Shown: positions 16,143 through 24,126 of the stretch, piece after piece
Layout of the letters: each line of letters starts with the position of its first letter
How positions within the stretch are numbered: the stretch's first letter is position 1
Assembly: GCA_003164815.1 (NCBI GenBank)
Contig: PLUF01000072.1
Location: 1 to 32,845 of the forward strand
Source: Candidatus Gagatemarchaeum stordalenia
Lineage (GTDB): Archaea; Thermoproteota; Nitrososphaeria; Nitrososphaerales; Gagatemarchaeaceae
Direction: 5' to 3'
DNA length: 32,845 nt
Made by a program: the position numbers and the translations under genes
Notes under the pieces: model-generated
The model's input: the letters and a program-made list of their open reading frames with translations, nothing else
Told to the model about the DNA's origin: nothing
Database searches by the model: none

Positions 16143-16757
16143 TTGAGCCGAGGAGGGCGGATAATCTCCATAGAGGGCGTGGACGCGGTGGGAAAGAGTA
16201 CTCAGAGCCTTCACCTGCAGACTTGGTTCAAGAGCAAAGGGGTCAAGGTGACCTCGCTCTCATTCCCGGACTACGAAACCCCAATCGGGAGAGAGATTAA
16301 AGCGTTCTTGGCGGGCAAGCGTACCTTCCAGGCCGAGGTGAGGCACATGTTGTTCGCGGCCAACAGATGGGAGAAACTAGCGGCAATCAGAGAGTCCCAA
16401 ATCGAGAATGAAGTAGTCATCGTGAACAGGTACACTGAGTCAAACCTGGTGTACGGCGTCGCGAATGGACTGCGTCTAGAATGGCTGGCCGCACTGGAGC
16501 AGGGATTACCAAAATCTGATCTGGTCATAGTGCTCGATGCACCTTCCATGGCCCTGACATCAAGGAGACCGGGACCAAAGGACTCTTACGAAAAGGACCA
16601 CGAAATGCAATTCCGGGTCCAATCGCTCTACAGGGAGCTGGCCCCGAAGTTCGGCTGGATAATCGTAGACGGGTCCAGGAGCGTCAGAGGAGTGCACGAC
16701 TCGATCATCAAAGTCGTGAAAGGCAGTCTCGACGCACGGCTGAGGGCAAGACTATGA
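16143..16757 (+). CDS. tmk: Thymidylate kinase
   Basis: This 204-residue cytoplasmic P-loop kinase phosphorylates dTMP to dTDP. The P-loop EGVDAVGKST is at 11-20. FPDYETPIGREI follows in the nucleotide-binding position. NRYTESNLVYG is found where most relatives have DRY. The LID region has RRPGPKDSYEKD with arginines that contact phosphates. TTG 16143 gives the usual short lead before the P-loop and fits a TATA-like box 27 nt upstream. TTG 16119, which overlaps the DUF2070 stop as TTGA, is an alternative and would add eight residues. The 3' end overlaps the HD-domain gene as ATGA, pointing to a shared dNTP-supply unit. Confidence 0.92.
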   Translation: MSRGGRIISIEGVDAVGKSTQSLHLQTWFKSKGVKVTSLSFPDYETPIGREIKAFLAGKRTFQAEVRHMLFAANRWEKLAAIRESQIENEVVIVNRYTESNLVYGVANGLRLEWLAALEQGLPKSDLVIVLDAPSMALTSRRPGPKDSYEKDHEMQFRVQSLYRELAPKFGWIIVDGSRSVRGVHDSIIKVVKGSLDARLRARL

Positions 16758-18046
16758 CGCTCCGATACGTGGCAGAGATCAGAGACCCGGTACACGGGTA
16801 CATCAAAATCACCGAGGAAGAACGCGCGATAATAGACTCCCCATTCGTACAGAGACTGAGGAGGATACACCAACTGGCCGGCGCTTACATGGTCTACCCA
16901 GGAGGAGTCCACACAAGGTTCGAGCACGTACTGGGCACGATGCATGTGGCAGGACTCATCGGCGAGTCGATTGCCGACAAGGTCGACCTCGGCGAGGAGC
17001 AGATACAGGAACTGAGACTGGCCGCCCTACTGCATGACGTAGGACACGGGCCGTTCTCACATCTCTTCGAGGAGGTCCTCACCGATAAGACTGGTCTCAG
17101 CCATGAAGACATGTCGCAGCGGATAGTCCTGGAGTCTGACATCAGGGAGATACTCGAGAAATACAGCATCTCGCCGAGGGCGATGTCCCAGCTCTGCATC
17201 GGGAAACAGAAGACCCATCCTTTCATGAACGAGGTGATTGCAGGCGGCCTGAGCGCCGACATAATGGACTATCTTCTCAGGGACTCCTATTTCACGGGCG
17301 TCGAGTACGGCAAAGTGGATATCCACCGGGTAATCGACTCGCTCGACGTGATGGGGGATCACCTGGTACTGAATCAGGCGGCGTTGTACGCCTTCGAGGC
17401 CCTCCTTATCGCTCGGTACGAGATGTTCAAGGCGGTATACTTCCACAGGACCGTGAGGGCGGCAGAGCTGATGCTCGCGCACTCGATGGCCCTCGCTGAC
17501 GAGGAGCTCGGACTGACGAATCTCTCAAACATAGACCGCTATCTGGATTTGACCGACGAAATCGTCGTCCACAACCTGGCCTCTCTTCGCCCCAAGAACC
17601 AGAAGCTCAGGCTCGCAAGAGAGTTGGCAGAGAACTACAACAACAGGAAGCTCGTCAAGTGCGTCTTCGAGAAGGTCATGCAGCGGAAGGACCGCGTGGT
17701 GGAGAAAATCTTCAGCCAGAAGAGATTCAGGAACGAACTGATAGGAGAGATAGCCAAGAAGGCCGGCGTCGAGGCGACGAACGTCTACCTGGATGTCCCG
17801 ACGACGCCCTCCGTCCCGTACACGTACACGCGAGAGACCCTGAACTCCATCACGCTGGTCTCCGACGACTTCAACGGAAAGCACAGTGAGAGGGTATCGA
17901 TCACTGAGCTCCCGCTGGTCGGGTCGATCACGGGCTTCACCGATGTGCTGCGGGTCTACGCTCTCCCCGAACAGAGGAACAAGGTCGCGAGGGCCGTGCA
18001 GACCATATTCGGAAGGGAGGACTTCACGTCACGCATCTCGCTCTGA
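16754..18046 (+). CDS. HD-domain phosphohydrolase (dNTPase/SAMHD1-like)
   Basis: This is a 430-residue metal-dependent phosphohydrolase. The N-terminal IRDPVHGYIKIT, FVQRLRRIHQLAGAYMVYPG and HTRFEHVLGTMHVA are hallmarks of the dGTPase/SAMHD1-like family. The HD metal ligands are His58, His94-Asp95 and Asp169 in LSADIMDYLLRD. Length is normal. Relatives hydrolyse dNTPs or other phosphate esters, and the exact substrate is not visible here. The ATG overlaps the tmk stop (ATGA), so the two are translationally coupled. Coupling to thymidylate kinase supports a role in balancing deoxynucleotides. The next gene, a helicase, starts 38 nt after its stop. Confidence 0.88.
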   Translation: MTLRYVAEIRDPVHGYIKITEEERAIIDSPFVQRLRRIHQLAGAYMVYPGGVHTRFEHVLGTMHVAGLIGESIADKVDLGEEQIQELRLAALLHDVGHGPFSHLFEEVLTDKTGLSHEDMSQRIVLESDIREILEKYSISPRAMSQLCIGKQKTHPFMNEVIAGGLSADIMDYLLRDSYFTGVEYGKVDIHRVIDSLDVMGDHLVLNQAALYAFEALLIARYEMFKAVYFHRTVRAAELMLAHSMALADEELGLTNLSNIDRYLDLTDEIVVHNLASLRPKNQKLRLARELAENYNNRKLVKCVFEKVMQRKDRVVEKIFSQKRFRNELIGEIAKKAGVEATNVYLDVPTTPSVPYTYTRETLNSITLVSDDFNGKHSERVSITELPLVGSITGFTDVLRVYALPEQRNKVARAVQTIFGREDFTSRISL

Positions 18047-18083
18047 TGGTTTGTCCTAAAATAGTGCGACAGACTACCGGCGC

Positions 18084-19946
18084 GTGAATCTCAAGGAGCT
18101 ATTTCCATACCCATCCTTCAGAGATGGCCAATTCGACCTGGCTAACTCCGTCTATGAGGCCTGCAAGAACAGGAACCGGCTCGTCGTCGAAGCGATGAGC
18201 GGCTTCGGAAAGACTGCTCCGGTCCTCACAGGCTCGATTCTCGCTGCAGAGGAGGATGACAATCGCATAATCTACGCCTGCAGGACCAAGAGGCAGGTGT
18301 TCCGGGTGATGGAGGAGATCGAACGGATGCAAAGGAAGTCTCAAGTGCGCACGACATACCTCTTCGCCAAGGGCGACTATTGCCTGCTCAAGGAGACGTC
18401 GCGGTTTCCAGTCAGCCAAGAATCTTTCAAATGGTACTGCAGTTTCAACGTCACCAACAACCTCTGCTCCTACTTCCTGAACATCAGCCTGCTGAACAAG
18501 GAGGTCGATTCACTGGTAAGAGAGTTCAGCTCATCGGTACAGAGTCACTCCAGATTCCTTGGGACGTGCCGGACTGCACACGTGTGCCCGTACGAAGCGG
18601 CGCGTCTCGCCATAGCCAATTCAAGGGTTCTGGTCACCACCTACCACTATCTCTTCGATGAGGCATCAAGGTCGCTCCTGCTGAACAGCGCGCGGTGGAG
18701 CCCTTCAGAGACCGTCGTAGTCATAGATGAAGCGCACAATCTGAGGGATTTCATCAGAGACTCGGCCACGACCGAGCTCTCATTCGCCGACATAGAGCAG
18801 GCGCTGAGGGATTCGCGGGAGCTTTACCTAGGGCGGATCGAGTCGTCGCTTGCGCAGATCCTCGAGTCGCTCATCGATTTTTGCGCCAAAAATACGTCCT
18901 GGTATGTGGACAAGCATCGACTAATCGAGAGAGTCTCTCAGTCGCACGACGCGACATGGCTGCCAAACATCGCGTTCGAACTCTCCACCTGTTCGGGTGT
19001 AGCTTGGCAGTCTATCGCGACGGGAAGAAACCTTCCGACATCAATCACCAAGGTCGGCGACTTCCTGAGGGGTCTCCTCTCTTCGCTCGGTTCTGAGAGG
19101 ACCATCATCGCGAAATCAGACAGAGCCCTGTTCCTGGTGGATACCGATACGCCGAGTCGATTCACCAGCCTTGTGAAGGAGTACAAGAGCCTGATCTTGC
19201 TCTCCGCGACGATAAACCCCAGCGACCTCTTCCTGAAATCCATCGGCCTCGACGGCCGGACCCGCATTCACAAGGTCAATCCGAGCCAGACCTTTCGGGT
19301 TCGGACGATTATCGATGTAGGGGTCAGCACGCGCTTCAAACTTCGGACCTCAGAGATGTTCCGCAAGATGACCGAAAAGATCACCGCCATATGCAACGCG
19401 GTCCGGGGCGGGATAGGCATATTCGTGCCCTCATATGCTGTGCTGGATTCGATCCAGCCCCTGTTGCTGGATGTTGGGGGAGACCGGAACCTGCTGACGG
19501 AGGCCCGCAACCTAGGGAACGTGGAAGCTGACGAGATAATGCAGTCCTTCAAATCGAGACCTGGTTCGATCCTCCTCGCGGTTCAGGGTGCCCGCTTTTC
19601 CGAGGGCGAGGACTTCCCAGGCGACCAGATGGACGCCTCGGTGGTCGTCGGACTCTCCCTCCCTCCGCCATCACCCACCATGTACGCGGAGTACACCAAA
19701 TCGGGTTTCAGCAAGCACGACGCCTATCTGGTGATATCACTCCTCCCCGCTGTGAGAAAGGCAATCCAGTCGGCGGGAAGGCACATGCGCAGCCCCGACA
19801 AGCGAGGTCTTGTGTTCCTCCTTGACTCTAGGTTCGACGATCAGGAGATAGTCGAGATGCTTCCGGCATGGCTGAAGCAGGATTTGCACGAGGGCGACTT
19901 CAAGAGCCAGGAAATCGAGCGGATGGTGAAGGATTTCGCGATCTAG
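18084..19946 (+). CDS. XPD/Rad3-like Fe-S superfamily 2 DNA helicase
   Basis: This 620-residue 5'-3' helicase would act in nucleotide excision or related repair. Walker A is EAMSGFGKTAP (36-46), with S-G-F in place of the common T-G-T. The DEAH box is VVVIDEAHNL (211-220). Cysteines 100, 119, 128 and 162 or 168 in the following insert match an XPD-type 4Fe-4S cluster, the last in HVCPYE. C-terminal helicase motifs include LLSATINPSD (about 375-384), LAVQGARFSEGEDFPG and IQSAGRHMRSPDKRG (motif VI). GTG 18084 is the start. The end overlaps the convergent RuvX-like gene by 4 nt through a shared CTAG. Confidence 0.9.
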   Translation: MNLKELFPYPSFRDGQFDLANSVYEACKNRNRLVVEAMSGFGKTAPVLTGSILAAEEDDNRIIYACRTKRQVFRVMEEIERMQRKSQVRTTYLFAKGDYCLLKETSRFPVSQESFKWYCSFNVTNNLCSYFLNISLLNKEVDSLVREFSSSVQSHSRFLGTCRTAHVCPYEAARLAIANSRVLVTTYHYLFDEASRSLLLNSARWSPSETVVVIDEAHNLRDFIRDSATTELSFADIEQALRDSRELYLGRIESSLAQILESLIDFCAKNTSWYVDKHRLIERVSQSHDATWLPNIAFELSTCSGVAWQSIATGRNLPTSITKVGDFLRGLLSSLGSERTIIAKSDRALFLVDTDTPSRFTSLVKEYKSLILLSATINPSDLFLKSIGLDGRTRIHKVNPSQTFRVRTIIDVGVSTRFKLRTSEMFRKMTEKITAICNAVRGGIGIFVPSYAVLDSIQPLLLDVGGDRNLLTEARNLGNVEADEIMQSFKSRPGSILLAVQGARFSEGEDFPGDQMDASVVVGLSLPPPSPTMYAEYTKSGFSKHDAYLVISLLPAVRKAIQSAGRHMRSPDKRGLVFLLDSRFDDQEIVEMLPAWLKQDLHEGDFKSQEIERMVKDFAI

Positions 19947-20557
19947 TCAGGTGTCTGAGCAAGACTTCTTCCTTTGCGAAAGGCTATCCTCTCCGCGGCG
20001 CGCTGATCCTTCGTCAGCCCACGGGATCTCAACTTGTTGCCGGTCGTACCCCTCTCATCCACGACCTCGACCTTCGCCTCAGGGAGCTGCTCTATCATCG
20101 TGCTGACTATCTCCTTCGAGAGCTTCGGGGCTCCATCCCCGACCTTGATTACGACATCCGCGTGTGGTATGTTGCGCACGAGGCTAACTATCTTGCTCTG
20201 AAGAGAATCCGTCGAGTTAACCGTGAACGAACCCAGCCCGGAACCCCCATAGAAGACGACGACTCCGATTCTGAAACCGGGATCCACCCCGATCAGCAGA
20301 GCCCGCTTGCTCTCACTCAGGGTCTTCGATAAGATCTGACCCTCCATCACCAAGGGGTTCTCATCAAGTTCCTCTATCGGTATGGAGACGACGCTGAACA
20401 GTCCGAGCTCGTTCTTGGTGGTTATGATTGGTTCGGGAACCTCAGCCGCCACCTGTGCCGGCGTCAGGCTAACGAAACGCAGGTTAGTCTCCTTGAGCCT
20501 GGATAGAATCGAATAGTAGGCTCTGCTATCGGAGGTTGCGACGCCAACAACCTTCAT
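19943..20557 (-). CDS. RuvX/YqgF-like RNase H-fold protein
   Basis: This is a 204-residue protein in two parts. Residues 1-75 are a mixed alpha/beta N-terminal domain of unknown role (MKVVGVATSD, a strand-turn-helix). Residues 85-200 have an RNase H fold: ALLIGVDPGFRIGVVVF with Asp92, KVGDGAP with Asp141, VEVVDERGTT with Glu168, and KDQRAAERIAFR with Asp184. The DER-x-T and D-x-x-A-A signature is that of YqgF/RuvX putative Holliday-junction resolvases, here found in an archaeal two-domain form. Nuclease activity is inferred. ATG 20557 is separated by only 26 nt from the divergent RecA-fold gene. Confidence 0.75.
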   Translation of the reverse strand: MKVVGVATSDSRAYYSILSRLKETNLRFVSLTPAQVAAEVPEPIITTKNELGLFSVVSIPIEELDENPLVMEGQILSKTLSESKRALLIGVDPGFRIGVVVFYGGSGLGSFTVNSTDSLQSKIVSLVRNIPHADVVIKVGDGAPKLSKEIVSTMIEQLPEAKVEVVDERGTTGNKLRSRGLTKDQRAAERIAFRKGRSLAQTPD

Positions 20558-20583
20558 ATCTGTTCTTGGGACGGTAGCTCTTA

Positions 20584-21210
20584 ATGAGCGTTCCTACCCA
20601 CAAACAGGCATTTGCTTTCCTCAGGCCTCTCAGGGGTAGAGCATCAGTCTTCACCGTGCCGAGCAGGAGTAGGAACTCCAGCGTCGCCGGTTTCCTTCTG
20701 GGGTGTCTGGCGGAGTCCAGGACAAGTACCGTGATATTCGACACGAGCTCGTTCTACGGGGCGAACATTACTACCCTTACACAGTCGTTACCGAAGGACT
20801 TCCTACAGCAATCCACGCTAATCACGCCGCCGGACGACGTGCCCCTCGAGGACTCGATGACAGGGGCCCTCACGATTAAAACGGGAGCGATTCTCATCGA
20901 CGATCTAAACGCGCTCCATTACCTGCTCTCCTCAGGCACGCGGAGATCAGGAACCCACAGGCTCTTCGCCTTCATCCGGCTGCTCTCCTACGAGGCTAGG
21001 ATAAACGACCTGTATGTCTTCGGAACGGTCTACAAGGCCGAGGGGGACTCGGCGGCCGACAGGGCGACAAAGAGATCGCTCTCTGCGGCGGCAGATCTAC
21101 AAATCTCTACCGACGCCCACTCCGACCATATCACGTTTCGGTGCGACGAGATAAAGGGCTGGCCGAACAACAGGTTCAGCACGCCGCTCTACTTAGACCC
21201 GAGCACGTAG
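20584..21210 (+). CDS. RecA-fold protein lacking Walker A
   Basis: This 208-residue protein's alignment by eye to RadB/KaiC-type RecA domains is good after residue 20. SVFTVPSRSRNSSVAGFLLG stands where the P-loop GPPGSGKT would be but has no GKT. STVIFDTSSFYGANI matches the strand-Asp-T region, and AILIDDLNALHYLL is Walker B. LFAFIRLLSYEARINDLYVF and GTVYKAEGD match the following helix and strand. The lost P-loop suggests it cannot hydrolyse ATP alone and may be a regulatory paralogue like RadB-type or Rad51-accessory proteins. ATG 20584 is the start. It is divergent from the RuvX-like gene and overlaps the next convergent gene by 22 nt. Confidence 0.6.
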   Translation: MSVPTHKQAFAFLRPLRGRASVFTVPSRSRNSSVAGFLLGCLAESRTSTVIFDTSSFYGANITTLTQSLPKDFLQQSTLITPPDDVPLEDSMTGALTIKTGAILIDDLNALHYLLSSGTRRSGTHRLFAFIRLLSYEARINDLYVFGTVYKAEGDSAADRATKRSLSAAADLQISTDAHSDHITFRCDEIKGWPNNRFSTPLYLDPST

Positions 21211-21584
21211 ATTCCTATGTAGACGGCTATGGCGATCAGGATGAGGCCGATCGCCAGGAAGAAGTTGACCATCCTCGGCTTCGTCGTCTGCCTTCCACTG
21301 AGGTATGACAGGTAGATTCCCGCCGCTCCGATGAGCAGCGCGAGGGCATCGACACCGGTCTCTGTAGCCGACTGCGCGCCCGACGACGGGAATATGACGT
21401 ATCCGAAGTTCACAGGCTGGATGGCCGCGTTGACTATCCCAGCGGTCATCAGTACAATACCTATAATGTATAGTACTACCATCCATCTGTCCTTCAGCTC
21501 GGAGAACAGCCCACTCTTGTCGGCTGCCTTATCCAGCCTCTGCCAAGCTCCGCCTAGATGAGATTCAACCCAGCTTCTTATCAA
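21189..21584 (-). CDS. Small membrane protein of unknown function
   Basis: This 131-residue protein has an N-terminal amphipathic, charged region (1-33) and three membrane helices at about 35-55, 79-95 and 108-127. A loop with GYVIFPSSGAQSATETG lies between the first two. No recognised family. ATG 21584 overlaps the end of the small zinc-protein gene by 20 nt, and the two follow topA on the same strand, so it is probably the last gene of a topA operon. Its 3' end overlaps the RecA-fold gene by 22 nt. Confidence 0.65.
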   Translation of the reverse strand: MIRSWVESHLGGAWQRLDKAADKSGLFSELKDRWMVVLYIIGIVLMTAGIVNAAIQPVNFGYVIFPSSGAQSATETGVDALALLIGAAGIYLSYLSGRQTTKPRMVNFFLAIGLILIAIAVYIGIYVLGSK

Positions 21585-21798
21585 CGCTGCTCGCCTCCTC
21601 CAAAGTAATCACTTCTTTTATCCACTGACCCGTCTCGTCAAGGGCTTTAACTCTATTCAAGTAATCTCGCCACGATAAGCCGGAATAGGCTTGCTTCCAG
21701 CCCTCGTGACCCCTTTTAAGTGCATCCCTCGCCGCCGAATGATAACGGCAGAGGTCACCGTCCTTCTCAGCTTCTCTTCTGCACAGCTTGCACTGCAT
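21565..21798 (-). CDS. Small zinc-binding protein
   Basis: This 77-residue protein begins MQCKLCRREAEKDGDLCRYH, with C-x2-C and C-x2-H spaced as one zinc site. A helical, tryptophan-containing region (ALKRGHEGWKQAYSGLSWRDYLNR) and an acidic end follow. Small proteins of this plan occur beside replication or translation genes in archaea, and no function is known to me. ATG 21798 is used; a longer frame reaches 21888 but lies inside topA. It overlaps topA by 32 nt and the downstream membrane-protein gene by 20 nt, so translational coupling is likely. Confidence 0.7.
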   Translation of the reverse strand: MQCKLCRREAEKDGDLCRYHSAARDALKRGHEGWKQAYSGLSWRDYLNRVKALDETGQWIKEVITLEEASSVDKKLG

Positions 21799-23872
21799 AT
21801 CTGTTCTCCCCCTTGCTTGGGCAGTTGATGTTGACGCAGAGTCTCCAGGGATACCTTCCAGCCCTGATGTAGACCACAGGCCACCCACAGACCTTGCAGG
21901 GCCGGTTCGTGGCCTTTATCGTTCCCCGCTGCGGGAGCGGCGCCGAAGCCCTGCATCCCGTCGGGTAATTCGTGCAACCAACGAATCGCTTCTTGGTCTT
22001 GAAAGAGCGGATGACCCTGAGCCTCCCCGTCTTGCAGACCGGGCAAGGCCCTAGGACGCTCTGGGAGATGCTGGTCTGCACCGCCGAGTCGTTCATCCTC
22101 CTGCCGATCTCTAACTCGTTCAGCTTCAGCCTCTCAATCTGCCCGGAGAGGAGGTCGACGGCTCCTTCTATGAGCGCTGTCCCGTCGGCTTCGCCCCTCT
22201 CCACCTCTTCAAGTGCGCCCTCTGTCTCCCGCGTCAGGGAAGTGGAGATGATCTGCGGGCAGTATTCCTGCATCGTCTCCACCACCGAGATCCCCAGCTC
22301 TGTGGCGACCAGGCTGTCCCCGGACACGTAGCCCCTGCTTATCAGGGTCGAGATAGTCTCGGCCCGCGTCGCCTTCGTCCCTATGCCCTCCCGTTCCATC
22401 TTCTCGAGCAGGCTGCTCTGGTTGTATCTTTGCGGGCCGAGCTCGAACTTTTCGCTGCAATCAACCTTGACCACAGAGAGCACATCATCCTTCTTGAGCG
22501 ATGGGATGGCCCTATCCTCGATTCCAGTGTACTTCGTGTAGTATCGCATCCAGCCCGACTTGAGAGTCCTCCGTCCGCTCAATCGGAAGAGATACTCGCC
22601 TACCTTGATCTCGGCGCTCACCCTCTCGCGTATGGCGTCGTTTGCAAAACAGACGAGGAAACGCCGCACTATCAGGTCGAACAACCTGCCCTCCCAGGCG
22701 CTGAGCGGCCGCCTCGGGATCTCACCAGTGGGGTAGATTGCAGGGTGCGCCGAGTCGAACTTCTCTCCCTCCCGCGGGCGCAGCTCTCCCTTCAGCAGCT
22801 CTTCGATCGGTACTGAGTACTCGCTAATCTTACCCAGGCCCAAGAGAATGTCACGGTACCTGATTGAAGAGGGAAGCTTCTGGCTGCTCGTCCGGGGGTA
22901 CGATATCAGAGCGTCGAGATACAGCCTTTCGGCGATTTGCAAGGTCCTGCTCGGTGTGTAGCCGAAGCTCCTGTACGCCTCCTTCTGCAGGTCTCCAATG
23001 TTGAATGGGGGCGGCGGCGGTTGTTTGAAGACGCTCTTCGAGAGTTCCGAGACCTGAGCGCTCTTTCCCAGGCATCCATCTCTCATCGATTCGGCGTCGA
23101 CTTTCTTGGCGAACCTGGATTCGGCGCTCGGCGCCTCGAACCTGAACCCGTCCTTGTCGAAGGTCCCCGTGACCGTCCAGTAGGGCGTAGGCACGAAGTC
23201 CCGAATCTCGACCTCCCTCTCCACCACGAAGCCTAGAGTCGGACCTTGGACTCGCCCGATGCTCACCGTCCTGTACCCTGAATAGGCGGTCGAGAGCGCT
23301 GCCGAGAGGGCCCGGGACAGGTTGATCCCCCATATGAAATCCAGCGCGTGCCTGGACCTTCCGGCCTCCGCGAGTCCCTTACCGAGTCCAACCTCGGCCT
23401 CTTCAAAGGCTGCAACCAGCTCTTCCTTCGTCAACGTGGAGAACTTGGCCCGCAGCGCCACATCCTCTTTGCCGCCACAGGCGTACCTCAGGATGTTGTG
23501 GCCTATCGTCTCTCCCTCCACGTCGTAGTCGCACGCATTTACAAACGACCTCGCCCCCCGTGCCAGCTTCCGTATCGACAGGATGCGCTTCTCGATGTGC
23601 TTCGCGTCCTTGTCTATCAGGTGGGCCGGATACCACTCGAGGTCGAAGACTGGATATATCTCCCTCCTGCGAAAGGAGTCTGAGACCGCGTAAAGGTGGC
23701 CCACGGCGGAGCAGACAACATAGTCGCGACCCTTGTTCTTGAGCCTCAGGGCCTGGGCCCCGCTGACCATCACCGATTCAACTCCATCATCGGCGAGTGC
23801 GTCGGCTACCCTCCGAGCAGCGTCGGGCTTCTCGCAGATGACCAAGCAGTAGTCAGAGGGTAACTTGTCCAT
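21767..23872 (-). CDS. topA: DNA topoisomerase IA
   Basis: This 701-residue enzyme relaxes negative supercoils by single-strand passage. The TOPRIM domain begins YCLVICEKPDAARRVADAL (8-26) and has its metal triad in NACDYDVEGE (Asp115, Asp117, Glu119). The catalytic tyrosine is Y325 in SYPRTSSQKLP, and LDFIWGINLSRALS and SIGRVQGPTLGFV frame the gate. The C-terminal end carries two zinc elements, CPVC with CTNYPTGC (about 625-650) and CKVC with CVNINC (about 670-695). All parts are intact. ATG 23872 is a clear start. Two small genes follow with overlaps. Confidence 0.95.
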   Translation of the reverse strand: MDKLPSDYCLVICEKPDAARRVADALADDGVESVMVSGAQALRLKNKGRDYVVCSAVGHLYAVSDSFRRREIYPVFDLEWYPAHLIDKDAKHIEKRILSIRKLARGARSFVNACDYDVEGETIGHNILRYACGGKEDVALRAKFSTLTKEELVAAFEEAEVGLGKGLAEAGRSRHALDFIWGINLSRALSAALSTAYSGYRTVSIGRVQGPTLGFVVEREVEIRDFVPTPYWTVTGTFDKDGFRFEAPSAESRFAKKVDAESMRDGCLGKSAQVSELSKSVFKQPPPPPFNIGDLQKEAYRSFGYTPSRTLQIAERLYLDALISYPRTSSQKLPSSIRYRDILLGLGKISEYSVPIEELLKGELRPREGEKFDSAHPAIYPTGEIPRRPLSAWEGRLFDLIVRRFLVCFANDAIRERVSAEIKVGEYLFRLSGRRTLKSGWMRYYTKYTGIEDRAIPSLKKDDVLSVVKVDCSEKFELGPQRYNQSSLLEKMEREGIGTKATRAETISTLISRGYVSGDSLVATELGISVVETMQEYCPQIISTSLTRETEGALEEVERGEADGTALIEGAVDLLSGQIERLKLNELEIGRRMNDSAVQTSISQSVLGPCPVCKTGRLRVIRSFKTKKRFVGCTNYPTGCRASAPLPQRGTIKATNRPCKVCGWPVVYIRAGRYPWRLCVNINCPSKGENRYAVQAVQKRS

Positions 23873-23917
23873 GGAGGTTCAATTCGGAGCGGATGAGGCA
23901 CGTCTTTTCTTGGAATG

Positions 23918-23927
23918 CTTTTAAGAT
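23918..23927 (+). promoter_or_regulatory. TATA box of the small zinc-ribbon gene
   Basis: CTTTTAAGAT is centred 28 nt before the GTG start at 23950. Confidence 0.6.
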
Positions 23928-23949
23928 TAGGGTGAGATTGGCATAGTCC

Positions 23950-24126
23950 GTGACCTACGAACTCGTCTGCTCAAAATGCGGCCATACGATTTACTCAGGT
24001 TTTGACCTACGCTCGCCCAACGATATCCTGAAGCCGATGAGCTACTCATGCAAGAAGTGCGGAACGAAGCTGAACCCGAGCAACTTCAAGGTCGACGTCA
24101 TGAAGCTCGAGGGAAAGTTCGCTTAG
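23950..24126 (+). CDS. Small zinc-ribbon protein
   Basis: This 58-residue protein has two CxxC knuckles, CSKCG (7-11) and CKKCG (34-38), separated by 23 residues, which together form one zinc ribbon. The N-terminal YELVCSKCGHTIYSGFDLRS and C-terminal FKVDVMKLEGKFA are strand-like. Proteins of this size and plan are widespread in archaea as presumed nucleic-acid or protein-binding ribbons. No partner is evident. GTG 23950 fits the TATA box. It overlaps the convergent cofE by 29 nt. Confidence 0.75.
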   Translation: MTYELVCSKCGHTIYSGFDLRSPNDILKPMSYSCKKCGTKLNPSNFKVDVMKLEGKFA

